From: an uncultured Flavobacteriaceae bacterium
GTDB taxonomy: Bacteria; Bacteroidota; Bacteroidia; Flavobacteriales; Flavobacteriaceae
NCBI GenBank assembly: GCA_947498845.1
Contig: CANMLX010000033.1
Location: forward strand, 1-48,415
Direction: 5' to 3'
DNA length: 48,415 nucleotides
Part shown: positions 9,153 through 17,953 of the stretch, one piece after another
Numbering within the stretch: position 1 is the stretch's first letter
How the letters are laid out: the number at the start of each line of letters is the position of its first letter
The notes under the pieces: model-generated
The model's database searches: none
Told to the model about the DNA's origin: nothing
The model's input: the letters and a program-made list of their open reading frames with translations, nothing else
Position numbers and translations under genes: made by a program

Positions 9153-10694
9153 ATGATTAGAAATGTTAATTGGATCGTTCTTACAATAGCACTAGTGTTG
9201 TTAGTGTCTTGTAAGTCTGAAAATGGTAAAAAAGATTATGCAGAAGCAAATTTAGAAAAGGTAGATACACTAAAAGTGTATCAGCCTAATTGGGAATCAA
9301 TTAAAAAACATTACAAAGACCCTGAGTGGTTTAACGAACTTAAATTTGGAATATTTATCCATTGGGGAGCTTATTCAGTACCAGCATATGGTAGTGAATG
9401 GTACCCAAGACAAATGTATATGGATACAGCAACTTTTTCAGCACAATTAAAGCTAGGGAAAGAAGGACCAAATTCAACATATTTGCATCATAAAGAAAAA
9501 TGGGGTGATCAAAAAACATTTGGTTACAAGGATTTTATTCCCATGTTTAAAGCAGAGAAGTTTAACCCAGCTAATTGGATAGATTTATTTAAAAAATCGG
9601 GAGCTAAATATGTTGTGCCTGTTGCAGATCACCATGATGGATTTGCTATGTATAAGTCGCGCACTACAAGATGGAACTCATTTAATATGGGGCCAAAAAG
9701 AGATGTTTTAGGAGAGTTAATGAAAGAAGGTAGAGCGCAGGGATTAGTTATGGGAGCATCATCTCACTACGCATTTAATTGGTCTTTTTATAATAAAAAG
9801 GACCATTTTGATACCTCAGACCCGCAATATGCAGATTTATATTCTCCAAAAGGGAAGGATTTAAAAGAACCAGTTTCTAAAGCGTTTAAAGACATGTGGT
9901 GGAAAAGAACAGTAGATTTAATTGATAATTATCAACCAGATATTTTATGGTTTGATTTTTATCTGGATATCCCTGATTTTGCAGATTTAAGACCTAAAAT
10001 AGCAGCTTACTATTATAATAAAGGAATTGAATGGAATAAAGAAGTAGTGCTTCAAGATAAAAACTTTAGTCATGAAGCGTTTCCTGAAGGAACAGTAATC
10101 TACGACTTAGAGAGAGGGAAGTTACCAGGAATAAGAAGATTGCCTTGGCAAACAGATACCTCAATAGGTAAAAATTCGTGGAGCCATGTTACTAATTGGA
10201 AGTCTAAAACTGCTAATCAATTGGTAGACGATTTGGTAGATATAGTTTCTAAAAATGGTAATTTACTTTTAAATGTGGGGCCTAAGGCAGATGGAACGAT
10301 TCCAGAAGATCAGGAAAAAATATTGTTACAAATAGGAGATTGGTTAAAAATTAATGGCGAAGCTATATATAATACAAAATATTGGAAAACATTTGGAGAA
10401 GGGCCTACCGAAGTAAAAAAAGGCCACCATTCCGAGGGGCAAAATAAAGATTTTACTGGGCAGGATATGCGTTTTACTCAAAAAGGAGAAAATCTATATG
10501 CTATCTTGCTAGGGTGGCCAAAAAAGGGTGAGGTTGTGATTACTTCAATAGACAAATCTGTAAATGTAAAATCGTTAAGTATGTTAGGAAGTAATGAAAC
10601 GCTAAAGTGGTCTCAGGAAAAAGATGGTCTACATGTTAAGTTACCAACTAAACAACCATGTGATTTCGCATATACAATTAAAATAGAACAATAG
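9153..10694 (+). CDS. GH29 glycosidase lipoprotein (alpha-L-fucosidase or alpha-L-galactosidase)
   Basis: A 513-residue glycoside hydrolase with a lipoprotein signal (lipobox LLVSC, Cys20), so probably anchored to the outer or inner membrane. Family GH29 is clear: FGIFIHWGAYSVPAYGSEWY (65-84), VADHHDGFAMY (157-167, with the sugar-binding His pair 160-161) and ILWFDFY (264-270), whose Asp268 aligns with the catalytic nucleophile. The C-terminal 110 residues form a beta-sandwich. GH29 enzymes release alpha-L-fucose; some are reported to cleave alpha-L-galactose, which differs only at C6. Given the L-galactose-type catabolic cluster 17 kb away, L-galactosidase is a real alternative. The gene is monocistronic and ends in a strong terminator. 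Confidence 0.9.
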   Translation: MIRNVNWIVLTIALVLLVSCKSENGKKDYAEANLEKVDTLKVYQPNWESIKKHYKDPEWFNELKFGIFIHWGAYSVPAYGSEWYPRQMYMDTATFSAQLKLGKEGPNSTYLHHKEKWGDQKTFGYKDFIPMFKAEKFNPANWIDLFKKSGAKYVVPVADHHDGFAMYKSRTTRWNSFNMGPKRDVLGELMKEGRAQGLVMGASSHYAFNWSFYNKKDHFDTSDPQYADLYSPKGKDLKEPVSKAFKDMWWKRTVDLIDNYQPDILWFDFYLDIPDFADLRPKIAAYYYNKGIEWNKEVVLQDKNFSHEAFPEGTVIYDLERGKLPGIRRLPWQTDTSIGKNSWSHVTNWKSKTANQLVDDLVDIVSKNGNLLLNVGPKADGTIPEDQEKILLQIGDWLKINGEAIYNTKYWKTFGEGPTEVKKGHHSEGQNKDFTGQDMRFTQKGENLYAILLGWPKKGEVVITSIDKSVNVKSLSMLGSNETLKWSQEKDGLHVKLPTKQPCDFAYTIKIEQ

Positions 10695-10754
10695 TTAATT
10701 TATAAATTGTTTGTTTGCTACTATATATTGGTTTTGTAGTAGTTGTTGTAAAAG

Positions 10755-10782
10755 CCAGAGCGCATAGCGCTCTGGTTTTATT
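10755..10782 (+). terminator. Strong rho-independent terminator of the GH29 gene
   Basis: The perfect 9-bp arms CCAGAGCGC and GCGCTCTGG enclose an ATA loop and are followed by TTTTATTTT. This GC-rich stem in an AT-rich spacer is a textbook intrinsic terminator. Confidence 0.95.
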
Positions 10783-10828
10783 TTAGACTATTTTATCTTT
10801 TCATCATATAGCTATCTGGGTTAAATTA

Positions 10829-10952
10829 AGGTTTAATGCTTTTTCATAGCCTCTAAGAGTGACATAATATATTTATTTAATATAAGTAACTAATAGATAG
10901 GTGTTTGTGCTTTAAAAAATAGCATTCTTAGGTCGAAATCAGGTTTTTAGAT
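10829..10952. repeat. Dispersed repeat D, copy 1
   Basis: About 120 bp that are recognisably homologous (roughly three quarters identical by eye) and in the same orientation as 38720-38842. Shared landmarks are TTTTCATAGCCTC, GCGACATAAT or GTGACATAAT, AAGTAACT, and TTCTTAG-TCG followed by CAGGTT. No coding sense was found. It may be the decayed end of a mobile element. The rest of the 10786-11114 spacer holds only the AT-rich leader of the next gene. Confidence 0.6.
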
Positions 10953-11114
10953 GGGTTACCTAAGATTGTATTTATCTTGATCTTGATATTTTCCTCTGTA
11001 TATAAAATATTGAAAATGTACTTTATAGAGATTTAAAACTTTACTTTTTAGAAAGTTTTTTATATTAGCGTACACGATCTTTTTTGATCTTAAACAATTT
11101 AAAATACACACCCC

Positions 11115-11900
11115 ATGAAAAAAATTAACTTACTTACCTTATTAATGTTTTTTGTTTATGCTAGTTCATTTGCACAAGAAGAAGCCGTAAAAGACTTATT
11201 GAGTAATTACATTAATGCTGTTAATAAATTACCAACAACAAAAAGTAACATTGAAGTTACTCAGTATTTTCACGAAAATTATAAAAACTACACAGCAGAT
11301 TTAGGCTTGTCTGGTGTTGTAAACAGAAGCGCCTCAAATTTAAATGAATATACAGAACAAGTTGAAGAGTTAATTAGCAATAACGATTATACACTTATGT
11401 TAAACGTTGAAAAAATACTTTACACAAACCAGAAAAGTAGAGTTGGAACTATTGCGGCTTTAATAAACTTTGAAAACAAATACGAAAATAAAATTGCCGA
11501 TAAAGGCACTATATTATTAAACATTATTGCTTCAAAAGTTGATGGTACATGGAAAATAATGCATTCTAACACCACAAGAATTTCTGAATCTAAAGATGTT
11601 GGACAATGTACTTGTAATATCTATAAGAAAGGTGAAACGTCATTGCGTTACGTTGCTGAAGTATTTTACCCATCTGGTTTACAAATAGGTCAAGATTATT
11701 CTTCATATAGAATTGCTTCCAAAAACGGAAAACGTTATGTGATTTCTGATAATGAGGATTACACTTGGAATGAAAATAATGAAATTCATTTAGGAGCTAC
11801 TCTTATTGGTAAAACTGAACCAGAAGATGTTAAAGAAGCTATTAGGTTAATTTCTGAGACTAACTTTAAAGATAATTGCACTAAAATGATTAAAATTTAA
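11115..11900 (+). CDS. Secreted protein with NTF2-like N-terminal domain, function unknown
   Basis: A 261-residue exported protein (signal peptide 1-20, ending SSFAQ). Residues about 22-160 have the length and pattern of an NTF2/SnoaL-like cone: a helix with AVKDLLSNYINAVNKL, strands around MLNVEKILYT and KSRVGTIAALINF, and a final DGTWKIMHSN strand, a typical family ending. The C-terminal 100 residues contain three Cys (CTC near 171-173 and one near 255). No active-site assignment is possible. It is followed by a good terminator. Confidence 0.6.
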   Translation: MKKINLLTLLMFFVYASSFAQEEAVKDLLSNYINAVNKLPTTKSNIEVTQYFHENYKNYTADLGLSGVVNRSASNLNEYTEQVEELISNNDYTLMLNVEKILYTNQKSRVGTIAALINFENKYENKIADKGTILLNIIASKVDGTWKIMHSNTTRISESKDVGQCTCNIYKKGETSLRYVAEVFYPSGLQIGQDYSSYRIASKNGKRYVISDNEDYTWNENNEIHLGATLIGKTEPEDVKEAIRLISETNFKDNCTKMIKI

Positions 11901-11930
11901 TCATTAAAAACAATACATATACATATTAAT

Positions 11931-11960
11931 AACCTTCAAATTTAATTTGGAGGTTTTTTT
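11931..11960 (+). terminator. Rho-independent terminator
   Basis: AACCTTCAAAT (11931-11941) and ATTTGGAGGTT (11945-11955) pair with one G-U around a 3-nt loop, followed by a run of seven T. It lies 30 nt after the stop of the secreted NTF2-like gene. Confidence 0.92.
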
Positions 11961-11990
11961 ATTCCTTATGAGGAAAGGTTACACGATATA

Positions 11991-12175
11991 ATACCAATTC
12001 TTAAACCCGCTTTATGCAATAGAAGGTTGTCATGAAGCTTGTAGATGCAAGAGATACTAGTATTTTCTTAATTTCTGCATAGCACCGCTATGTTAAAATA
12101 AAAAAGGCAGCGAAGCGCTAGTATTTGCATTAGCTACAAGATGTAATAAATTTTCTATTGCATAAAATGGGTTAA
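11991..12175. repeat. Hairpin element family A, copy 1 (MITE-like)
   Basis: An imperfect inverted repeat of about 185 bp. It starts ATACCAATTCTTAAACCCGC and its arms carry TTTATGCAATAGAA on the left and the complementary TTCTATTGCATAAAATGGGTT on the right. The interior shares GTCATGAAGCTTGTAGATGC, GCAGCGAAGCG and AGCTACAAGATGTAATAAA with copy 2 at 18.1 kb. The left terminus is shared with element B. The right arm runs into the 3' end of the minus-strand gamma-glutamylcyclotransferase gene (12155-12175 belong to both). Confidence 0.85.
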
Positions 12176-12541
12176 ATAATTCCCAGAAGGAATTAATCTA
12201 AGATTTTCAGTGGGGTTGTTGTATATGTAAACCCAGACTTCAATTTTAGTTTGGTTATTTAAAAAAGCAGGTGTCATTTTACGTAAATACAAACCTTCAT
12301 GAACGCCTTCATAGTTGTCTAAAACTTTAAAAGTATGTATAGGATTTAAGATTTCTACAACAGTCCCATAAACTTTATTAGTTTTTAAAGCACTAAGGAT
12401 AGCGGCTGGAAATGCACCAACATCATAAAGTTTTCCATGAAAATACCCTTTACCTAAAATTTGAGAATGCTTACTCAAAAATTGAGACATAGGGTTATCA
12501 ATAGCTTGTAAGAGCGTACCATAAACAAATAAATAATCCAT
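12155..12541 (-). CDS. Gamma-glutamylcyclotransferase (GGCT/AIG2-like) family protein
   Basis: A 128-residue protein of the AIG2/GGACT fold. The N-terminal FVYGTLL (residues 5-11) is the substrate-loop signature, and the general-acid Glu of the family lies in LDNYEGVHEGLYLR. Family members cleave gamma-glutamyl amines or dipeptides by cyclisation to 5-oxoproline; the exact substrate is unknown here. It starts 4 bp after the upstream M50-like gene stops, so the two are likely co-transcribed. Oddity: the last codons (THFMQ) and the TAG stop are contributed by the arm of a dispersed hairpin element, so the original C-terminus has probably been replaced. Confidence 0.8.
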   Translation of the reverse strand: MDYLFVYGTLLQAIDNPMSQFLSKHSQILGKGYFHGKLYDVGAFPAAILSALKTNKVYGTVVEILNPIHTFKVLDNYEGVHEGLYLRKMTPAFLNNQTKIEVWVYIYNNPTENLRLIPSGNYLTHFMQ

Positions 12542-12545
12542 CTAT

Positions 12546-13226
12546 TTAGTTTTTAAATAATAACGTACTGTTTTTAAGCATAAAATACACGATAATTAGG
12601 GCAATAACCAACCAGGTGATTCCAATAGCTATAGAAGGAATGCCTGTTATTTGTGAAATAACATCGGCATCACTACCTATATTACTTCTGCTAATTAAGT
12701 CTGATTTTATATCTAAAATAACATAAAGGCAACTTGTAAGTCCAATAAATTTTAAAAAGTAGTCATGAAATACTAAAGGCAAAAATTTAGCGGCTACTAG
12801 CATAAAAATAGAAAAGCAAGCACAGAAAATAATACCAAATAATTCTCCAGATTTTATAACATAATAGGTGATAATGAGCGAGCCAATACCTATAAATGCC
12901 GATAAATAACGCTCATAATTAGTACGTGCTGCAATAAGAAAAATAAGGACGCCCCATAGTAAACTCCCTAAATACCCTGCACTGGCAATTAAAAAAGAGG
13001 GCATAAAACCAGGCGGACGTGTTGAGGTACAGGAACCACCAATTCTGGGATCAATTTCAATTTTTATAATGTCACCACCAACAAGTTCTGCCATTAAGCC
13101 ATGGCTAATTTCATGAAGCATGACTACAAAAATTTTAATAGGGTAAATAATAATTGTATTCCAAAGCGCAAAGGAAGTGATAAACATCCCAATTAAAATA
13201 AATAATTGTTTGTTGTTTTTGGTCAT
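12546..13226 (-). CDS. M50-like membrane metalloprotease
   Basis: A 226-residue polytopic membrane protein with about six hydrophobic segments. The zinc-binding motif HEISH sits at residues 38-42 at the end of the second membrane segment, preceded by KIFVVML and followed by a GG-containing hairpin, as in the M50B-like family. These are intramembrane proteases or relatives. The second metal-ligand Asp motif of canonical site-2 proteases is not obvious, so activity is uncertain. It is co-oriented with, and 4 bp from, the gamma-glutamylcyclotransferase gene. An octamer array lies just upstream of its start. Confidence 0.72.
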   Translation of the reverse strand: MTKNNKQLFILIGMFITSFALWNTIIIYPIKIFVVMLHEISHGLMAELVGGDIIKIEIDPRIGGSCTSTRPPGFMPSFLIASAGYLGSLLWGVLIFLIAARTNYERYLSAFIGIGSLIITYYVIKSGELFGIIFCACFSIFMLVAAKFLPLVFHDYFLKFIGLTSCLYVILDIKSDLISRSNIGSDADVISQITGIPSIAIGITWLVIALIIVYFMLKNSTLLFKN

Positions 13227-13260
13227 GGCACTAAGAAAAACTTTTTTAGCTTAATATCCA

Positions 13261-13332
13261 ACACTCCAACACTCCAACACTCCAACACTCCAACACTCCA
13301 ACACTCCAACACTCCAACACTCCAACAATCCA
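13261..13332. repeat. Tandem array of the octamer ACACTCCA
   Basis: Eight perfect copies of ACACTCCA (13261-13324) and one degenerate copy (ACAATCCA). They are followed by loosely related AAGTCTA/TAGTCTA units up to about 13366. The array fills the spacer upstream of the M50-like gene start (minus strand), so changes in copy number would alter its 5' region. Confidence 0.95.
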
Positions 13333-13381
13333 AGAAGTCTAAGTAGTCTAATAGTCCTAGAAGTCTAAAATCCCGTCGCCA

Positions 13382-13777
13382 CTATTCTTCCTTAAAAAGC
13401 GCTTTTATTTCTGGTTTAGTAAGCTCTATTAATGTAAATACACCTAAAAGTATGCCTAAAATACCGGTGAGACAGTTAACAATAGCCATAGCAAAGATAA
13501 AATTGTAGTTTTTAACCTGTTTAATGTATTTTGAAGCTAGTAACGTGAGTATACCAAGGGCAATACTAAATATAAAACCAATGCCTCCAATGATTATAAA
13601 TATCCACCCAAATTCAAATGGTATTTCTTGAGTTTGATCTGCGTGTTTTATTGCTGTGTTAAATAGTTGTCCCATGCCAGCATAGACTAAAAAGAACAAC
13701 GAAAACAACAGTGTTAGAATACCTTTGATGAGGTATAGAATTCTAAAGGTGTCAAGGTTGTTTTTTTGTGTTTCCAT
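13382..13777 (-). CDS. Small integral membrane protein, function unknown
   Basis: A 131-residue protein with four predicted membrane helices (about 15-37, 55-82, 90-100 with a polar break, and 98-120), arranged as two hairpins. GIGF and GILGILLG are Gly-rich helix-packing segments. The arrangement resembles small four-helix proteins often seen in Flavobacteriia, but no family was recognised. It is separated from its neighbours by spacers on both sides. Confidence 0.55.
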   Translation of the reverse strand: METQKNNLDTFRILYLIKGILTLLFSLFFLVYAGMGQLFNTAIKHADQTQEIPFEFGWIFIIIGGIGFIFSIALGILTLLASKYIKQVKNYNFIFAMAIVNCLTGILGILLGVFTLIELTKPEIKALFKEE

Positions 13778-13905
13778 TTGAAAATTTTAATAGGTAAATA
13801 TTAAACTGGAGATACTATTGCTTTAGTGTGACTAAATTTAAATTTGTGTGTAAGTATTTAACTTACAGGTGTTTTTTTGTTTTGTGAGTCAATGAGTTAA
13901 CTGTG

Positions 13906-14391
13906 CTAATTCACAGATATTAAGTCGATGTCGAAAATTATTACAGCTCCACCTGGTATACTTCCAATACCATTATTGCCATAAGCCAAATGAGAAGGGA
14001 TTAATAATATGCCATTACCTCCTTCTTTAAAGTAAGTAAGACCTTCTCGCCAACCTAGAATAAGATTACTTAAATTAAAAGAGGCACCGGCAGAAGCACT
14101 TTCATCAAAAACATCTCCATTAGTTAAATAGCCTTTATATACTACAGTAACATCATTAGTAGATGTAGGTTGTTTTCCTGTTCCAGGGTCATTAATTACA
14201 TAATACAAACCTGTATTACTTTTTTGAGCGTTTAGGTTATTAGCTGCAATATAATCTTGAATTTCTTTATCGTTTTGTGCCTTATAAAGCTCTGCTAATT
14301 CCTCCTGGTTAGGAGAAGAGTTGTCTTCTTCTGAAGTTGAAGAGCATGATGCAAGGAATACTAATGCAAATACTAGGAGAATATGTTTCAT
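13906..14391 (-). CDS. FKBP-type peptidyl-prolyl isomerase lipoprotein
   Basis: A 161-residue lipoprotein from the ATG at 14391; the open frame extends to 14436, but a TAnnTTTG element on the minus strand at 14413-14406 lies inside that extension. The signal MKHILLVFALVFLASC ends in a lipobox Cys. After a short charged stretch the FKBP domain follows: VTVVYKGYLTNGDVFDES, then LILGWREGLTYFKEGG, then LLIPSHLAYG and a final IFDIDLISV. These are the canonical strands with the Asp, Trp-equivalent and Tyr of the active pocket. It catalyses cis-trans isomerisation of prolyl bonds in envelope proteins. It lies downstream of htpG but is separated from it by a terminator. Confidence 0.9.
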   Translation of the reverse strand: MKHILLVFALVFLASCSSTSEEDNSSPNQEELAELYKAQNDKEIQDYIAANNLNAQKSNTGLYYVINDPGTGKQPTSTNDVTVVYKGYLTNGDVFDESASAGASFNLSNLILGWREGLTYFKEGGNGILLIPSHLAYGNNGIGSIPGGAVIIFDIDLISVN

Positions 14392-14405
14392 AGATTTTTT
14401 TAAAG

Positions 14406-14413
14406 CAAATATA
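14406..14413 (-). promoter_or_regulatory. Bacteroidota -7 promoter element of the FKBP gene
   Basis: It reads TATATTTG on the minus strand, an exact TAnnTTTG match, 15 nt before the ATG at 14391. The expected transcript starts just before that ATG. Confidence 0.5.
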
Positions 14414-14428
14414 ACTTTTATGTAATAA

Positions 14429-14459
14429 AAAACCACCTTGTTTTCACAAAGTGGTTTTT
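14429..14459 (-). terminator. Rho-independent terminator of htpG
   Basis: On the minus strand AAACCACTTTG pairs with CAAGGTGGTTT around a short loop and is followed by a T run. It lies about 55 nt after the htpG stop and separates it from the FKBP gene. Confidence 0.88.
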
Positions 14460-14511
14460 GGATAAGTTTTATTTTTGAGATACCGAAATAAATTCAGCAT
14501 GGTAAGAAAAT

Positions 14512-16422
14512 CTACTTTATCATCTCATAACTGCGCTTAATAAAGTTAGTGAGCTCTTCACCTTTTAATAAACCTTGAGATAGACGTGCTAAATCTAAAC
14601 TTTGGTTAATTAAACGTTCTTGTTTCTTTTTGGTTTTAGTACTAAGGATTTCACCTACTAAATCAGAGTTAGTGTTTACAACTAAATTATACATTTCTGG
14701 CATGCCGCCCATACCAAACATACCGCCACCGCCAGTTTGTTGCATCTCTTTCATACGACGCATAAATTCTGGTTGTGTTATTATAAATGGTGAAGCTTCA
14801 CTATCCATAGCTTCTAATTGTACCATAAATTTTTCAGAAGAGATCACCTCTTTTAATAATTCATCTAAAGCTTTAGTTTGGTCTTCATCTAATTTAGAAA
14901 TTGTATTTTCTTCTTTCTTAATTAAATTGTTAATGTGGTCGCCATCTACACGTGCAAACGTAATGTTTTCTTTTGTGCTTTCTAATTTCTGGATTAAATG
15001 AGAAATTATAGGAGAATCTAATAGTAATACTTCGTAATCTTTCCCTTTTGCAGCTTCAATATAGCTGTGTTGTGCATCTTTATCCGATGCATAAAGAATC
15101 ACTAATTTACCATCTTTATCGGTTTGATTGGCTTTAATTTTATCGTAAAGCTCTTGGTATGTATAGTATTTACCATCTACAGTTGGATATAAGGCAAATG
15201 CATCTGCTTTTTCAAAGAATTTTTCTTCTGAAAGCATACCATATTCAATCACAATTTTAATATCGTTCCATTTTGCTTCAAAATCTTCGCGGTTGTTATT
15301 AAATAACGACTTTAATTTATCGGCTACTTTTCTAGTAATGTATGATGAAATCTTTTTCACAGCACCATCTGCCTGTAAGTAAGAACGTGATACGTTTAAC
15401 GGGATGTCTGGAGAATCGATCACACCACGTAACATGGTTAAGAACTCAGGTACGATACCCTCAACATTGTCGGTTACAAATACCTGGTTTTGGTATAACT
15501 GAATTTTATCCTTCTGGATTTGCATGTCGTTAGACATTTTTGGGAAGTATAAAATACCAGTTAAGTTAAATGGGTAATCTACATTTAAATGTATGTTAAA
15601 TAATGGTTCTTCAAATTGCATTGGGTACAATTCTCTGTAAAAACCACTATAGTCTTCATCTTTTAAATCTGCTGGTTGTTTTGTCCATGCAGGGTTAGGG
15701 TTATTGATAATATCATCAACAGTGATTTGTCTGTGGGGCTCGGTAGTTTCTTTACCTTCTTCGTCTTTTGTTGTTTTTGGTTCGTGTTCAGGATCGTTTA
15801 TTTCCTTAGTTCCAAATTTAATTGGAATAGGCATAAACTTATTGTACTTGTTTAAAAGCTCACGAATACGAGGTTCTTCAAGGAATTCTGTTGAATCTTC
15901 GGCAATATGAAGGATAATTTCTGTCCCTCTTTCAGCTTTATCATGAGCCTCTAAAGTAAATTCTGGAGAACCATCACAAGTCCAATGCGCAGCAGGGGCA
16001 TCTTTATACGATTTTGTAATAATTTCCACTTTTTCTGCTACCATAAACGCAGAATAAAAACCAAGACCAAAATGTCCGATAATACCAGAGTCTTTTGCAG
16101 CGTCTTTGTATTTGTCTAAAAACTCCTCAGCGCCAGAAAATGCGACTTGGTTAATGTATTTTTCTACCTCTTCGGCAGTCATACCTAAACCTTGATCTAT
16201 AATATGTAGCTTTTTATTATCCTTATCTATTTTAATTTCGATTTGCGGATTGCCATAGTCTACCTTAGCATCCCCAATGTTTGTAAGATGCTTTAGTTTT
16301 AAAGTTGCATCTGTGGCATTACTAATCAACTCGCGCAAAAATATTTCGTGGTCGCTGTACAAGAATTTTTTAATAAGCGGAAAGATATTTTCTACCGATA
16401 CATTAATACTTCCTTTTGTCAT
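14512..16422 (-). CDS. htpG: Molecular chaperone HtpG (Hsp90)
   Basis: A cytosolic Hsp90 of 636 residues. The GHKL ATPase motifs are all present in the N-terminal domain: ELISNATDATLKL (N-box), IIDQGLGMT (G1), and GHFGLGFYSAFMV (G2). The middle domain carries the conserved catalytic Arg region (GVIDSPDIPLNVSRSYLQ). The C-terminal dimerisation domain contains a Gly/Met-rich insert (GGGGMFGMGGM) before PEMYNLVVN, a feature I associate with Bacteroidota HtpG. It refolds client proteins under stress. It is transcribed alone, with a complex inverted repeat in its upstream region. Confidence 0.97.
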   Translation of the reverse strand: MTKGSINVSVENIFPLIKKFLYSDHEIFLRELISNATDATLKLKHLTNIGDAKVDYGNPQIEIKIDKDNKKLHIIDQGLGMTAEEVEKYINQVAFSGAEEFLDKYKDAAKDSGIIGHFGLGFYSAFMVAEKVEIITKSYKDAPAAHWTCDGSPEFTLEAHDKAERGTEIILHIAEDSTEFLEEPRIRELLNKYNKFMPIPIKFGTKEINDPEHEPKTTKDEEGKETTEPHRQITVDDIINNPNPAWTKQPADLKDEDYSGFYRELYPMQFEEPLFNIHLNVDYPFNLTGILYFPKMSNDMQIQKDKIQLYQNQVFVTDNVEGIVPEFLTMLRGVIDSPDIPLNVSRSYLQADGAVKKISSYITRKVADKLKSLFNNNREDFEAKWNDIKIVIEYGMLSEEKFFEKADAFALYPTVDGKYYTYQELYDKIKANQTDKDGKLVILYASDKDAQHSYIEAAKGKDYEVLLLDSPIISHLIQKLESTKENITFARVDGDHINNLIKKEENTISKLDEDQTKALDELLKEVISSEKFMVQLEAMDSEASPFIITQPEFMRRMKEMQQTGGGGMFGMGGMPEMYNLVVNTNSDLVGEILSTKTKKKQERLINQSLDLARLSQGLLKGEELTNFIKRSYEMIK

Positions 16423-16441
16423 GATAAATAATCTATTTGTT

Positions 16442-16533
16442 ATTCCTGTCTTTTTGACTATCGTTCAAGATAAACTATGACAGGAATCTAATTAATTTTA
16501 AATTTTATGTCTTGAACAATAGCGAGTCAAAAA
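16442..16533. repeat. Nested inverted repeat upstream of htpG
   Basis: ATTCCTGTC (16442-16450) is matched by GACAGGAAT (16479-16487). The longer segment TTTTTGACTATCGTTCAAG (16451-16469) is matched imperfectly by CTTGAACAATAGCGAGTCAAAAA (16511-16533). The two alternatives overlap, so mutually exclusive hairpins are possible. It could be a decayed hairpin element or an htpG leader structure. Confidence 0.6.
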
Positions 16534-16687
16534 AAATACCAAGGATTAAAATATGACAAACTGACTGTTTTTTATTAAAAAAGCAAAATTCAACAGACAA
16601 AATTGAAACCTTTAAAATATAGCTATGCCTGAATTTGGAATTTGAGAATTATATTTAGTACTTTGGTTTGTACTAAAAGTTGTCGAT

Positions 16688-17695
16688 ATGTATAATTCAA
16701 GAATAATAGGTTTAGGAAAATATGTGCCAGACCATGTGGTAACTAATCACGACTTATCTAAAATAATGGATACCAATGATGCCTGGATACAAGAGCGTAC
16801 TGGGATTAAAGAACGACGATGGATTGAAAAAGGATCTGAAGATACATCGGCAGTTATGGGTGCAAAAGCGGCTAGAATTGCGATTGAACGCGCTGGATTA
16901 ACTAAAGATGATATTGATTTTATTGTGTTTGCCACCTTAAGTCCAGACTATTATTTTCCTGGTTGCGGTGTGCAGATTCAAGACATGTTAGAGATGCCAA
17001 CCATTGGAGCTTTAGATGTTAGAAATCAATGTTCTGGGTTTATTTATGCCATATCGGTAGCCGATCAATTTATAAAAACTGGTATGTATAAAAACGTGCT
17101 GGTAATTGGTGCCGAATACCATTCTGGAGGTTTAGATAAAACGACTAGAGGGCGCAGTGTTTCGGTTATTTTTGGTGATGGGGCAGGAGCTGCCGTTTTG
17201 ACAAGAACCGAAGATAATGCTAAAGGTGTGTTATCGTCTCATTTACATTCTGAAGGGAAGCATGCCGAAGAACTTGTTGTTGATGGGCCAAATATTAAAC
17301 GTTGGGTGCCAGAAATTTTAGAGGCTAACGACCCTGATGATATTTCGTATTATCCTTATATGAATGGGCAATTTGTTTTTAAACATGCGGTGTCTAGATT
17401 TAGTGAAGCTATTATAGAAGGGCTACAAGCTAATAATTTACAAAAGGAAGCTATTGATATGTTAATCCCACATCAAGCCAACTTGAGAATATCTCAATTT
17501 GTACAGAAAAAGTTTGGTTTACGTGAAGATCAAGTGTTTAATAACATCCAGAAATATGGAAATACTACTGCTGCATCTGTAATTATAGCATTAACTGAAG
17601 CTTGGGAAGAAGGAAAAATAAAGGATGGCGATTTAGTAGTTTTAGCGGCTTTTGGTAGCGGCTTTACTTGGGGGAGCGTTGTTATAAAGTGGTAA
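16688..17695 (+). CDS. 3-oxoacyl-ACP synthase III family protein (FabH-like)
   Basis: A 335-residue thiolase-fold condensing enzyme. The catalytic triad is visible: Cys115 in DVRNQCSGF, His262 in LIPHQAN, and Asn292 in KYGNTTAAS. N-terminal GLGKYVPDHVVTN and ERTGI are standard FabH features, and the C-terminus (GSGFTWGSVVIKW) is intact. FabH starts fatty-acid synthesis by condensing acyl-CoA with malonyl-ACP. Flavobacteria often have more than one paralogue and this one is not beside other fab genes, so it could serve a specialised acyl chain. TAGTACTTTGG about 25 nt upstream is a probable -7 region. Confidence 0.88.
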   Translation: MYNSRIIGLGKYVPDHVVTNHDLSKIMDTNDAWIQERTGIKERRWIEKGSEDTSAVMGAKAARIAIERAGLTKDDIDFIVFATLSPDYYFPGCGVQIQDMLEMPTIGALDVRNQCSGFIYAISVADQFIKTGMYKNVLVIGAEYHSGGLDKTTRGRSVSVIFGDGAGAAVLTRTEDNAKGVLSSHLHSEGKHAEELVVDGPNIKRWVPEILEANDPDDISYYPYMNGQFVFKHAVSRFSEAIIEGLQANNLQKEAIDMLIPHQANLRISQFVQKKFGLREDQVFNNIQKYGNTTAASVIIALTEAWEEGKIKDGDLVVLAAFGSGFTWGSVVIKW

Positions 17696-17953
17696 ATCGA
17701 ATTTTTGATTGGTTTTTAGAATACTTCAGAGAGTTTCTTTAGGTTTTTTGACACGAATTACACGAATTTTCACGGATTAGATGCTTAGTGTGTCGGTTTT
17801 ATTATCTAGCTAAAAGGTTAAAACCCTGCAATTCCATTGTTGTTACTTTAGTTTCTATAAACCTTTTTTTGTGTGCCTCATGTCAATTTCGAGCCTCTGG
17901 AAAAAAATCACAAAGAAATGGTAATAACGTTTTACAAATTGCAAATAGTGGCT

